From Delphinapterus leucas (Eukaryota; Chordata; Mammalia; Artiodactyla; Monodontidae): a stretch of 64,000 nucleotides of DNA. How positions within the stretch are numbered: the stretch's first letter is position 1; the number at the start of each line of letters is the position of its first letter. The notes beneath the pieces are model-generated. The model did no database searches and had not been told where the DNA came from. It was given only the letters and a program-made list of their open reading frames with translations. This document shows, piece by piece, positions 43,661-54,139 of this stretch. Location of the stretch: contig NW_022098058.1 in NCBI RefSeq assembly GCF_002288925.2, positions 3,217,457-3,281,456 on the forward strand, in the 5' to 3' direction. The translations under genes and the position numbers were made by a program.

Positions 43661-44250
43661 TTCCTGTAGTTAAGAATTTGTATTCCTAAGAACTAACTCC
43701 CAGATATTAGTGACACCGGACTATTTGTCATGTTACACCAGTGCCTTACAACATTCAGCCGGGTGTGTTAGGACTGTGTGGGAAGGAACACTGGGATTTG
43801 TGTTCATGAGCATGATTGTTACCGTGTACACCCCACAGAGTTTACTCAGGAAGCAAACATATCAAAGTTTGAGAACCTTCTATCCTACAAAGGACTTTAA
43901 CTGCGTAGGAAGCAGTATACTACCTTCCTGCTTTAGGATTTATCACCCTTATCTACACAGAAATGCATCAGTGAACAGATTTGGGGTAACTCCTCTTTCA
44001 CTGCCTATTGGTTTGAATCATGAAATCTTTCCTACTTTGCCTGTTGGTTGAAGATCACCCACGCAATAATTTCTGCTTCAGCTGTGGGCTTTCTGTTGTC
44101 TTCTCATTTGGGAGACCATGGGAATAGGCATGGCAAAGAAAACAAACACATTAGTGAAGCAAGGTCCTGCTTACTTTTTAGTTTGAAAGGTAATCATTTC
44201 ACAAGGCAAGGTTTTCTGTACTGATTCTTGTTTTCAGCCCATGAGAATGT
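43661..44250. other. unique DNA with an unassigned 113-codon frame
   Basis: The frame at 43710-44051 is the only sizeable one here. It lacks domains I recognise and a clear start context. Confidence 0.4.
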
Positions 44251-44254
44251 TGAC

Positions 44255-44640
44255 TTCATTCAATAAATATTTCTTGAGCTGCTGTCATCAAGTATCAGGC
44301 CCTGTTAATGTGTCCAGGTATATCGAGTTATAATGGCACATACCTTACAGAAAACACCCATCATCTGTCCCGCCTTCAGAAAGCTTCCGGTCGGCCGTTT
44401 ATTAGCACTAATACCCAGTAAGTCGGACAGATGTGCACTTCCTGTGTGGTGGCCACCGCCAGAGACCCTGAGACCACAGCAAAAAAAGCTCATCTCTGAC
44501 ACTATGGCCCAGCGTCCAGTCCAGTACGGGAGACAAAACAAAGCACACATGGAGACTTAAAAACAACATTACAAGAATAAACTCACACTTCGAGGACACA
44601 GTAGCGGAGGAGTCATATGTAAAATGTCGTCAGACTCACA
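44255..44640 (-). repeat. L2 LINE 3'-end fragment, antisense
   Basis: 'cattcaataaatatttcttgagctgctgtcatcaagtatcaggccctg' begins a typical antisense L2. The continuation to 44640 is weaker ('gagacaaaacaaagcacac'). Confidence 0.55.
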
Positions 44641-45357
44641 ACCACATAACCTGTCAGACTGTTGGTGGGGATGAGAGAGGTAGGGAGGAGGGTTTCTGCA
44701 AAATGGGTAGGCATTTCAAAGGTGGGCCTGGGGGGCATTTCAGGTAAGCGAAATACTGCATTGCAAGCACGGTTGATAACAGGGGGTGGTACAGCCAGGT
44801 GACAGTGGTGACCAGCCAGTGTAGCTGGATAAGAAGGCACCTGAGGAGGGATGGGAGGAAGGACAAGGGATGGAAGGAAGGACAAGGAATAGAGAGCCGG
44901 CCTGGGTGCAGGTGCATTTCCACCCGAGGGTGCTGGGGCCGGGGCAGCTCTGCGCTGGTGACTCAGCCACAGGCCGGGTCTCTCTCATGTTCTTCCCTTG
45001 CAGTGACTGTCCTTCACCATCCCCTCCTGCCGACTTCCCTCATGCTTACTCCTTTTTCATTGGGAGGTGCTGGCCTGTGGGGGATCCTCTGGCCCTGGCT
45101 GGAGGGAGTGGGGCAGAGGCAGGCCTGAGGCCTGGATGACCCGCGCGGACAGAGCTGCCACAGGTGTGCTGTAATATCCTTCCCACGTCTGCAGACATGA
45201 CGAAACACACTCTGTCTGCTGTGAACAATTCATTCATTTGTCAGAGCTGCTCACAGGGTGAGTGAGCAAACGGCACGTTCTCCTCAGGAAAAGTCCTGGC
45301 TGTGCGTCCACAGGCTTCCTTCTGCTGAATGGGTTGCCAGTCAATGTGTTGAACATC
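44641..45357. other. unique DNA with a short tandem duplication
   Basis: 44850-44890 holds two near-identical units of about 19 bp ('gggatgggaggaaggacaa' and 'gggatggaaggaaggacaa'). Overlapping 82-109 codon frames on both strands show no motif. Confidence 0.45.
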
Positions 45358-45372
45358 CTAAGATAAACTTTT

Positions 45373-45922
45373 TCTTTTTTAACATCTTTATTGGAGTATA
45401 ATTGCTTTACAGTGTTGTGTTAGTTTCTGCTGTATAACAAAGTGAATCAGCTATATGCATACGTATATCCCCATATCTCCTCCCTCTTGTGTCTCCCTCC
45501 CTGTCACCCTCCCTATCCCACCCCTCTAGGTGGTCACACAGCACCGAGCTGATCTCCCTGTGCTATGTGGCTGCTTCCCACTAGCTATCTATTTTACATT
45601 TGGTAGTGTATATATATCCATGCCACTCTCTCACTTCATCCCAGCTTACCCTTCCCCCTCCCCATGTCCTCAAGTCCTTCTCTATGTCTGCATCTTTATT
45701 CCTGTCCTGCCCCTAGGTTCATGAGAACCTTTGGTGTTTTTTTTTTGGATTCCATATATATGTGTTAGCATACGGTATTTCTTTTTCTCTTTCTGACTTA
45801 CTTCACTCTGTATGACAGACTCTAGGTCCATCCACCTCACTACACATAACTCAATTTCGTTTCTTTTTATGGTTGAGTAATATTCCATTGTATGTATGTG
45901 CCACATCTTCTTTATCCATTCA
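45373..45922 (-). mobile_element. young 5'-truncated LINE-1
   Basis: About 550 bp of antisense L1 3' UTR plus the end of ORF2. Perfect 15-bp duplication 'ctaagataaactttt' at 45358-45372 and 45923-45937. The minus strand keeps the intact ORF2 C-terminus ('SEWIKKMWHIHTMEYYSTIK', 'MDLESVIQSEVSQKEK'), ending at a stop at 45682. The 3' UTR begins 'tgtatatatatccatg' in antisense and differs from that of the 10068 copy, so it is a different L1 subfamily. Confidence 0.92.
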
Positions 45923-45937
45923 CTAAGATAAACTTTT

Positions 45938-46735
45938 GAATTTAAAGAGTCATAATGACCTGAGCTGCATCTTGGCCCAGGAATCACTTCCATCCCTCCT
46001 TTCATGGTTTTCTGAGAAACTTGGATGCTGAACTGTGAAGTAAAGGTTTGCTTTAGTTGTAAACGGAAATGTAAGAACAGTGCAAATTCTTCCCACTGGC
46101 ACCCAACCTGGACCTCACCTCCTCATGAAATGTGCCCCCAGCCCCAAGATGGACCGTCACCCTCCTGATCACTACCTCCATCTGTGACCCCGTCTAGCCG
46201 TGATCTTTGTCTCTCTGGTTCTTCTGAGTAATGAACAGTAACCCTTCATGTTTGTTTTACTCTTGAAAATGAGGAGTGCCTTCCTCCCATGGTCCCAGGT
46301 GAGAGCCCCCTCACCGCAGGGCAGGGCAGGGCAGGGCAGTACTCTCAGCTAGTAGGTTATAGTGCGCGGAGACCCTAGTCATCCTGGCCCCCTGGGAGCG
46401 GGAGGCTGTGCAAGGGGCCCAGCCAGTGGAGCAGGGTGAGGGTGGGGAGCTGGGACTCCTGTCGCATCAGCCTGAGAGGTGGGGGGAGCTTGCAGCAGGA
46501 GCAGACTTACTCTCGTGTGATGCTTGGCGATTCCTCTCAGCCTGAGGTGAGCAGCTGGGTGCAGCCCGTCTGGGGAGGCAAAGCCATTCCTCACAGGACT
46601 CCCCACCTCCTCACCCTGGTCCTTTGCTGGATGCCACCAGGAGTGCTCATTCATTTGTAAAGTCCTCAAGCCCATGCATTGGCTTTCAGTAAGCTCCACC
46701 CTGACAACAAAGCATTTTGAAGTTTATTAAATGGT
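45938..46735. other. unique DNA with a (CAGGG)n microsatellite
   Basis: Four to five 'gcagg' units at 46317-46338. Otherwise no feature is recognised. Confidence 0.5.
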
Positions 46736-46739
46736 TAAA

Positions 46740-46904
46740 AATGGTCTAGTAATAATAATAACAGCAGCTAACATTTATCCAGTGCTCACTGTGTGCCAAA
46801 CACACATATACTTTGTTGGCATCATTTAATTTAATCATCAAATTTATTTAATCTTCCCCAGAATCATCACTTTAGAAAGTGATCACTTAAGACTTAGTGA
46901 AACA
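46740..46904 (-). repeat. MIR SINE, antisense, followed by a SINE
   Basis: 'aataataataacagcagctaacatttatccagtgctcactgtgtgccaaacac' then 'catcatttaatttaatc' is the antisense MIR beginning. Confidence 0.7.
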
Positions 46905-47024
46905 GGGAATTCCCTGGCAGTCCAGCAGTTAGAACTTAGTGCTTCCACTGCTAAGGGCCCAGGTTCAATCCCTGGTTGGAGAGCTAAGATCCCACAAGCT
47001 GTACGGTGCGGCCAAAATAAAAAA
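46905..47024 (+). mobile_element. short CHR-type SINE
   Basis: Head 'gggaattccctggcagtccagcagtt', B box 'ggttcaatccc', 'gagagctaagatcccacaagc', 'gtgcggcc', A-rich tail. Same short subtype as 25602-25731. No convincing duplication is left ('agtgaaacag' versus 'gggaaacg'), so it is comparatively old. Confidence 0.82.
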
Positions 47025-47194
47025 GGGAAACGAAAAGATTGCATTTTATACCAACACACTGACCAATCCATCACTAAGCTAGGCTCTGTGAGGGACGCAG
47101 AGACTGCAGGGGGCCTCTGGTCCCTGCCCTGCAGGTGCTTGAGATCCAAAATGGTAAGAAGAGAATTCACAGAGCTGATTTGGTGCTAAGAATA

Positions 47195-47460
47195 GGCTTG
47201 TTCTTTTATTCCCTCATTTAACAGGCATTTATTGAGCCTGATTGTTGAGTTACGCCTGGTTTATGATGTGTTGGTGCTGAGCACTGTGTGAGACGCTGCA
47301 GACACTGGTCTTAAGGAGCGCATCATCCACAACGAATAAACCAGAAGTGTGGTGTGCTGGGCCCCGCAGGAGAGGGCTAGTCTACAAGGACAGGTGGGAG
47401 GCACAAGGAGGGGTGTGAGCTGGTAGTTAAGAACAGGCTTCTCTCCCAGGGTTAATGATA
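47195..47460 (-). repeat. L2 LINE 3'-end fragment, antisense
   Basis: 'tttattccctcatttaacaggcatttattgagcctg', 'ggtgctgagcactgtgtgagacgctgcagac', 'cttaaggagcgcatc', 'acgaataaacc' in antisense L2 order. Confidence 0.6.
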
Positions 47461-49495
47461 ATCTCCCCATGGGGTGAGGAACTATCTAGATAACATAGGG
47501 CATGTTTACCAATGGTGCCTGGCAGGCAGTCAGCAGGCAAGAAGCTGTATCTACTTTGTTAATGGAGTGAAAGGGCTTTGGAGGAGCCCTGAGTCCGTTC
47601 CTCTGCCTGCACACTGGCCCCTGGCCCCCAGTGTCGGTGTTGCCTCGCATACCCGGCTTGGTACCTGGATGCTCACCTGGAGGCTTTCCCAGAGGGGTTG
47701 GGAGGGGAGCAGGCCCCAGGCTGGGGGAGGACTGGAAGAAGGGGCCCGAGACAGGCACAGCCTGGAGGCAGAGCAGAGAGTGGGCTTTTCACCTGGAGTC
47801 CCGGACCTGGAATCGCCCCCCCCCACAGACTCAGCGTGGTGCCGCCTGCGGGGCAGGTTGGTCTGGGCTGGCCCCGGGCTGAGCTGTTTAAGCCCCCAGC
47901 CCTCATCCCCAGCGCCTCTCAGCATGGCTGTGCGTGTTCATTTAGACCCAGCAAGACCCTTGCCAAGAAAAACAAAGAAAATGATCTCTCAGCGGTTATT
48001 TATACTGTAAACCTCCTCTGGAGCGATTTTTTTCCCCGTCCAGCTTGCAGTAATTTATTAAGAGAGATAAAGTGATTTTTAAGTGTGATTTTAAATGAGT
48101 TAGGACCATACATAGCTTGCTTTCTGTTCTTCTTCTGCTGGATTTGATGTTGTTCCCAGAATGAACTTAGACTTACCTTCTTCTCCTGATAGTTTGGGAC
48201 CACTGAGAAAAATCCCCATTCTGTAAAAAATAGCCAGTACGTAAACACACTGAGGCAGAAACTTTTCTGAGATGACCGAAAACTATCACTACAAACTACT
48301 TTCTGAGAAGAGAGAAGAGATGGGAGGGAGTATGTGGAGCTGATTCTTTGAAGATGTTATTTTTTGTAGCCACAGTTCTTGCTTCTCTGTTAACCAAAAT
48401 GCAACTTTCTGAATGTAGTGCCTGCTGTTTATCATCAGACCAAGAGAGAGAAAAGAGAAAAATGAAAGAGGCTTGAAGCGCAAAACTCTGAACTGTTTAT
48501 GAAGTGGGTTTTTAAAAAAATATTAAGAGAATGAACCGTTGTTTCTTTTTCACCCTTAAACATTTAAACTCTTTCAAGTTATGGCCAATTAGGAAAAACC
48601 TGGAGCGCATCTCGAGGCCCAGATTTCTCACCATCAGAAATGTGTAGCCACAAAAGAGAGGTCAAGAATTGCGGCACTTCTGAGCTGTCTGGGCTGGAAA
48701 AGTACTGACCAGAGGAAAGCCTCTAGCTGGGGCTGTGGGCCTCCGGGCTTCTCCAGCCCATTGGCGTAGCTGTGCGCCTCGGCCAGGCGGGCTGTCAGTT
48801 TCACCTGCCCCTGAGGATGGTCAAGCCAAACAAGAAAGGAACTTGAGATTCCAGCGACCCACAGTGAAAAGCTTCTAGAGTCTTAACACTGAGCCTTTCT
48901 GCTCTGAGTCGGGCCGTGCCGATGCTCTGGCAGCAGGCAGATGCGCCTTCTGCACAGGCGTCTATATTTAGGTTTGGGCAGGATGTTGCCAAGGTAAAGA
49001 AAGGCATGGTCCATGTCGCCTCGGCATGCTGTTTGTCTTGGAACAGAGGCCCTCACCGCCTGTCCCCACGTCTTCTGCTCACAGCCAGGCCCTGTGTTGC
49101 CCCCAGGGTTAGACATTCTCACCGAGGAGAAGGCATCTCCCCAGAGCCCAGCAGTTTGGAAGGTGGCAGCACCCTTCCTGAACGGCTGTCCTTCATGCTG
49201 GTGGTACGTGCCACCCGGCAGGTACTGGACACTGAAGTTGCCGCACTGTTTGTTAGCAGGCCGTGTGGTGGAGCCCCAGATGACCCGGGGTGTCCAGTGG
49301 CTCATCGCCTGCCTCTCTGAAGCAGTAGTGTTTTAACCCGTAGTGGGCAGCTGCTCTCTCCCGGCTCCATCTTCTGGGCCTGCTGGCCACCTGGAGACAG
49401 AGCCCCAGTCACTGCCTGCCATCACGTACCTGGCCACCTCGGGACCACCTAAGAGCCTCCCACCTGCAGAAGGGTGGCCCAGCCAGCGGGCCTTA
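47461..49495. other. unique DNA, GC-rich to AT-rich to GC-rich
   Basis: No transposon is recognised. 47474-48075 and 48883-49495 carry several overlapping frames (up to 178 codons) on both strands, typical of GC-rich DNA with few stops. 48010-48600 is AT-rich, with blocks such as 'cagtaatttattaagagagataaagtg' that could be conserved noncoding DNA. Nine consecutive C residues occur at 47816-47824. Confidence 0.45.
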
Positions 49496-49499
49496 GCCA

Positions 49500-50020
49500 A
49501 CCAGCAGCCCGGAGGCTTCTCCCGGCCTCGAGCCCCCATCCCGGAAGCCTTCCCTGCCCTCCCTGCAGGAGCCTCATTCCTGGCCTCCAGTGCTCGCCTG
49601 TACTCCTCGCCCCAGTGCCTTGGCTGCCTGGTATCACCCTGGCTGCGTGTCCAGTTCACACCCCCGTTTGCTTGTGAATCACCTCTTCCAGGAAGCCTTC
49701 TGTAGAAGGGCCGATTGATTTCTTCCTGGGATTCCTTACATGGGGGCCTCCCTGGAGCCATGCTGGCATTCCTTCTGGAATGTTCCATCCTTCAGGGCTT
49801 AGATCCAGACCATCCTGTGCAGAGCCTTAGCGGAGTGCCCGGACGTTTGCCCCCTCAGCTCAGGCCGCTCCCCTGGGCCGTCTCTCAGACACCCTGCCTG
49901 CTGTGCCTTACCCTCCTGGCCAGACTGAAGACTGCTGAGGGGAGGGGCCTTACCATCTTAGTCATCCTTCTATCCCCAGAGGCACCTAGCACAGCTCCCA
50001 GGTCCCTAAGGTGGAGTCCC
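49500..50020 (+). repeat. L2 LINE 3'-end fragment
   Basis: 'cctcttccaggaagccttctgtag' (L2 'cctcagagaggccttccctgac'), then 'agactgaagactgctgaggggaggggccttaccatcttagtcatccttctatccccagaggcacctagcacag', which is the well-known L2 3' end. Frames across 49333-50107 overlap it. Confidence 0.65.
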
Positions 50021-51455
50021 AAGTTCTGTCACCCTAAGACTGTCCTGCATCGGCCCCTCACGGAGCTGGACAGGCTGTGGGAGGTGGTGATGGAACAGCC
50101 GCCCTGATAGGGGCTCTCAGGCCCGCGGACTGAGGGGACAGCTGTACGCCCAGTGGGAGGACCCAGCTCTGCAGGTGGATTTGGCATTTGAGGCATGCAG
50201 GCTTCCTGTGAGGAGGGCTCGACCCCCTCAGTTTTCGGATTCACAGGGTCCTTGGCACAGACATGGGGGAGCCCGGGATGAGGCACGGTTGGTTCTGTCT
50301 CTGGGAGAGCCGTGCGGCTGTTCTCGAGCCTGCCTTCCCAGGGCCTTCAGAGCACCTTGGAACCCCCGGGACCAGGGCTCCTGCTAGCCTCGTACCCTTG
50401 CTCTCAGGGTGAAACACATCTGTCCCTTGTAAAGAATTTCTGCTGATCCCACCAAAAAATGAGCCCAAAGCTTGTCACTCTCAGCAGAGAAAAAGCGGTT
50501 CCATATGGGAGGGGCAGAGCCCCCAAACCCCCACCCCCACCCCCGCCCAAGCCTGCTGCCCGCACTGGCCAGCTGGGGATGAGACCCCCTCCACTGAGCA
50601 GGTCAGCCAGGCCCTGGCTTCTCTGGGCCTCTCAGGGCCGGTGCCTGGGTAGTGGGAGTTTGGAAGGACTGTCCCCAGGACCCAGGTGAGCAGGCTGGAG
50701 GGGAACTGAGGGCCTTCTGGTGAGTTGGGCAGTAGCTCATTAGAGACAAGTTAGGTAGCAAGAGGAATGTCTTTATGGATTGCCATTAGTGAGCACAGCC
50801 AGCTCCCATAAACCCTCTGGGACATGTGCAGCCGGTGGCCTGGAGAGAGCAGGGCCGGGGGCGGGCCCCACCTTGCCCACACCCTGCTCCAGCAACAGTA
50901 ACCATCACCACTGACGCTTGGAGTTTTGTCCTGGCCACGGAGCCTGGACTTCAGGATCGGTCTGTGCCTTCCCAGGACCTTTACCGGGACTGCAGAGGAA
51001 GAAAGCCAAAACCTCCACTTCGCAAGAGGTGCAGAGTTTCACGCGCACCTAGGGAGGATGTTTGTGTTCCGCGGAGGTCACTGCCCTTGTTTTCAGAGTA
51101 AACGTTTGTGTGAGCGCACCCGGTGGGGGGCCTCCGGGGAGAGTGGACCCTCTCACCTCTCCTTCCGTGGGCGTGGACCAAGCCTGTGGCTCTGACCCGG
51201 GACAGGGCAGCCGAGGACCACCCTGGTGTCTAGGGTTCCACGCCCAGCTCCGCCTATGACCTTGCCTAGGCCGTGTCCCCTCTCTGGGCCTCGGTGTCCC
51301 CTTCTGTAACAGTGGGGGGGGGGGGGACTTGACGTGTGTAAGATGATTTCCAGCTCTGACATTTAAGGACTCCGATCCTAGCTATTTATGCTCAGCCTGC
51401 TGGTTCTCCCTCCAGGATAGACTTCAGATATGCACACTGCTCTCTGTTTCTCCTG
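50021..51455. other. unique GC-rich DNA with a G13 run
   Basis: Thirteen consecutive G residues at 51314-51326. Several overlapping frames of 60-91 codons show no motif. 'cagcaacagtaaccatcaccac' and nearby GC-rich blocks do not resemble a known family. Confidence 0.45.
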
Positions 51456-51459
51456 GCAC

Positions 51460-52020
51460 CGTCGGTGATCGTGTTGCTTCCTGCTTAAGTTCAGTGGCTT
51501 AGAATAAACCCAGACTCCTCATCGTGGACCCTCTCGTCGCAGACCCTCTGCCCTGAGCTTTCCCACCACAGCCACATCCTCTGCCGTCAGTCCCTGGAGC
51601 ACACGCGCCCGTTCCTGCCTTCAGATCTTTGTGCCTGCCGGTCCCTCCACCAAGAGCCACCCTCCCTCTGCTCTTTGATGGGCTGGCTCCTTCCCATTTT
51701 CAGATCTCAGCTTAAATGTTGCCTCCAAGAGGGCTTACAGAAAATCCCTGTCTAAAGCAAATGCTCCTCTGTTACTCCATCTCACACTCCGTGTTTACTC
51801 TCCTTCGTGGTACTTAGATGTCTTGGAGCTATTTTCTTAGTTCTGGTTGTGTGTTAGTCTCTTGTCGCCCCCACTAGAACGTGAGCTTCACACAATCAGA
51901 GGCCTCCTGAGAGTGGAGGCCATATCTGTCCCGGTCACTGCTGCACATCCAGAGCCTAGCATCGGGCCTGGGATGCAGTGGGTGTTCCCTGTTTGTTGAA
52001 TGGATAAGTGGCTGGCTGGC
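51460..52020 (+). repeat. L2 LINE 3' end, well preserved
   Basis: Complete order of sense L2: 'gtggcttagaataaacccagactcc', 'cctgccttcagatctttgtgcctgccgg', 'ggctggctccttcccattttcagatctcagcttaaatgttgcctccaagagggcttacag', 'gtgtgttagtctcttgtcgcccccactagaacgtgagctt', 'gcatcgggcctgggatgcagtgggtg', 'tgtttgttgaatggataag'. The best L2 copy in the window. Confidence 0.88.
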
Positions 52021-52200
52021 TGGATACTCCATAAAGAGTATCGTTTTTCTTCCTGATCTCTCAGTCTCAGGCACCATTCTCCCTCAAGGGTCTGAATGTA
52101 GCAATGAGGGAGATGTTACATAAAACAAGTGTCCATTATGAAGTCCTCAGCCAGTAGCCAAGAGGGTTTGTGTTGCTGTGGCCTCAGCGCAGTTGGACTC
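52021..52200. other. unclassified DNA
   Basis: Short gap between L2 and MIR with no feature. Confidence 0.35.
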
Positions 52201-52204
52201 AGAT

Positions 52205-52410
52205 TCATTTAACATTTCTTAAGGGCCTGCCTGATGCCAGGTTCTGGGTGAGTGCTTTCCGTTTGTATTTTATTTACCCGTGACAACCTTTGTGAGGGTG
52301 GTGGTGGAAATTAAGTCTCAGACAGATGAAGTAACCTCGCCTGAGATCACGGAGCTGTTCAGTGGGAGAGCCCAGATCTGTACTTGGGAGCACCTCGCTC
52401 CCTTCCTATC
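52205..52410 (-). repeat. MIR SINE, antisense
   Basis: 'ttaacatttcttaagggcctgcctgatgccagg', 'gtgacaacctttgtgagg', 'aagtctcagacagatgaagtaacctcgcctgagatcacggagctgttcagtgggagagcc'. Confidence 0.7.
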
Positions 52411-52682
52411 CAGCGCCGCCGAGCTGAGCTGTAGCCGTAACAGAGCAGCGGCCTGGGAAGGGTGTGTGTGACCTCAGATGGCCTCTATTATCCACCCCAC
52501 TAGGAGGAACCTGGAGCCCAGGGTTGACTGACCATGCGGGGTATCACGGGAACCTGACAGAAGGTCTGTGGCATATCTAGCCCCGGTGACATACAGAGCG
52601 TGGGGGCTCTGTTGGGATGAGTGAGAGCCCAGAGGACAGGCCCAGTGATCCTGCCCTCTCTGCATGACCTGTTAGCTACTTC
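52411..52682. other. unique DNA
   Basis: No feature recognised. Confidence 0.35.
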
Positions 52683-52696
52683 AGGAAGGCCTTTCT

Positions 52697-53055
52697 TTTC
52701 TTTTCTTTCTTTCTTTTTTTTTTTTTTTTTAATTTTTGGCTGTGTTGGGTCTTTGTTGCTGCACGCGGGCTTTCTCTAGTTGCGGCGAGCAGGGGCTACT
52801 CTGTTGCGGTGTGTGGGCTTCTCACTGCGGCGGCTTCTCTTGTTGCAGAGCACGGGCTCTAGGCACAGGCTTCAGTAGTTGCAGCATGTGGGCTCAGTAG
52901 TTGTGGCTTGTGGGCTCTAGAACACAGGCTCAGTAGTTGTTGCACACGGGCTTAGCTGCTCCGCGGCATGTGGGATCTTCCCGGACCAGGGCTCGAACCC
53001 ATGTGCCCTGCATTGGCAGGCGGATTCTTAACCACCGTGCCACCAGGGAAGTCCC
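52697..53055 (-). mobile_element. long-subtype CHR SINE
   Basis: About 360 bp antisense. Tail is a polypyrimidine run (TTTTC/TTTC and T16). Body 'ctgcacgcgggctttctctagttgcggcgagc' and 'cagtagttgtggcttgtgggc'. Head ends 'ccaccagggaagtccc'. Duplication 'aggaaggcctttct' (52683-52696) and 'aagaaggcctttct' (53056-53069), 13 of 14. Confidence 0.92.
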
Positions 53056-53179
53056 AAGAAGGCCTTTCTGAGGCGAGCACAGACTCTGTCGTACAGTTAC
53101 CCTTCAGAGGATAGTTCTCCCGGCAAGATACTCCCTAGGAGCCTCACAGTGACTTATATTGCCAGAAGCCACAGTGGCG

Positions 53180-53385
53180 AGAGAGCATGGGGCATGGAAG
53201 CAGAGAGACCTGAGTGTGAATCTGGGCTCTGCTGTTGTCTAGATGTGTGACCCTGGCTGAGTCATCTGCCCTCTGAGCCATCAGCTTTTTATCTGTAAAG
53301 ATACCATGGTGTGGTAGAGATTAAAGAGGGTCATATTTGAATATGACACAGAATTGGCCCTGGATAATTCTTGTGACTGAGCAGG
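53180..53385 (+). repeat. MIR SINE
   Basis: 'gaagcagagagacctgagtgtgaatctgggctctgctgttgtctagatgtgtgaccctggctgagtcatctgccctctgagcc' is a sense MIR core. Confidence 0.75.
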
Positions 53386-53569
53386 TGAAGGAATGACATC
53401 ACAGACAGGAGGAAACAGGTTTGTGGTATTTTCAGCATGAAAAGCTTTAATTAGGCTCTTCTGTGAGATCAGTTACCCACAACTTGTAAGAGTTTACCAA
53501 AAAATGTTCGTGATGGCAACAGGGATTTTTTTTTTTTTTCCAGGTTGTTAAGTTGTGTTCTCAATCATT

Positions 53570-53820
53570 TCAAGCAAATAACAGCAACTCCTGTGTACCC
53601 AGTGTCGGGTACTATTCTGAGCACTTTAAATCCTTTGTCACAACAGCATTATGAGGGAGATGCTGTTTTTGTCTTCGTTTTTCAGATGAGAAAACAGAGG
53701 AACAGAGAGATCGGGTAAATAGCCCAAGGTCACCCAACTAGTAAGTGGCAGAGCAGGGATGCAGTCCAAGAAGTCTGGCTTCAGAGGCAGAGCTTGTTAC
53801 CCCTCGGCTAAACCATGGGG
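53570..53820 (-). repeat. MIR SINE, antisense, near full length
   Basis: 'cagtgtcgggtactattctgagcactttaaatcctttgtcacaacagcattatgagg', 'tttcagatgagaaaacagaggaacagagagatcgggtaaatagcccaaggtcacccaactagtaagtggcagagcaggg', 'gcttgttacccctcggcta'. It is the longest MIR in the window. Confidence 0.85.
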
Positions 53821-54139
53821 TGTTGATTGGTGACTAAAGGGGAAATCCTACCCAGGGTAAGAGAAGGCCTGCCATCTAGCTGAGGAAGCAAGGATGCTAG
53901 ACCGTAATGATTCTGTTCTGCTCAGTGGTTGGAAAATTACACTCAGAGTAAAACGGTTGGGAAACAGTCTGGGTGCTGAAAGGGTGGGAGGGGGCCCCCC
54001 TTGGGGACTGCCCACCCTCTGCCTTCTTGCCCGTTTTGGAAAAGTCACAGTATTCCTCGTATTATATGTTTTGGCAATTATTATAAATATGTATTTATAT
54101 TCTGTGAACCCACACACACACCTTTTAGCTTTTCTTTTG

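Noticed and set aside
46317..46338. (CAGGG)n array considered as CRISPR-like or satellite
   Set aside because: Only four to five 5-bp units with no spacers; a simple microsatellite. No CRISPR array is expected or seen in this nuclear DNA.
49343..49788. Overlapping frames of up to 151 codons
   Set aside because: Partly inside the L2 fragment and open on both strands; no motif.
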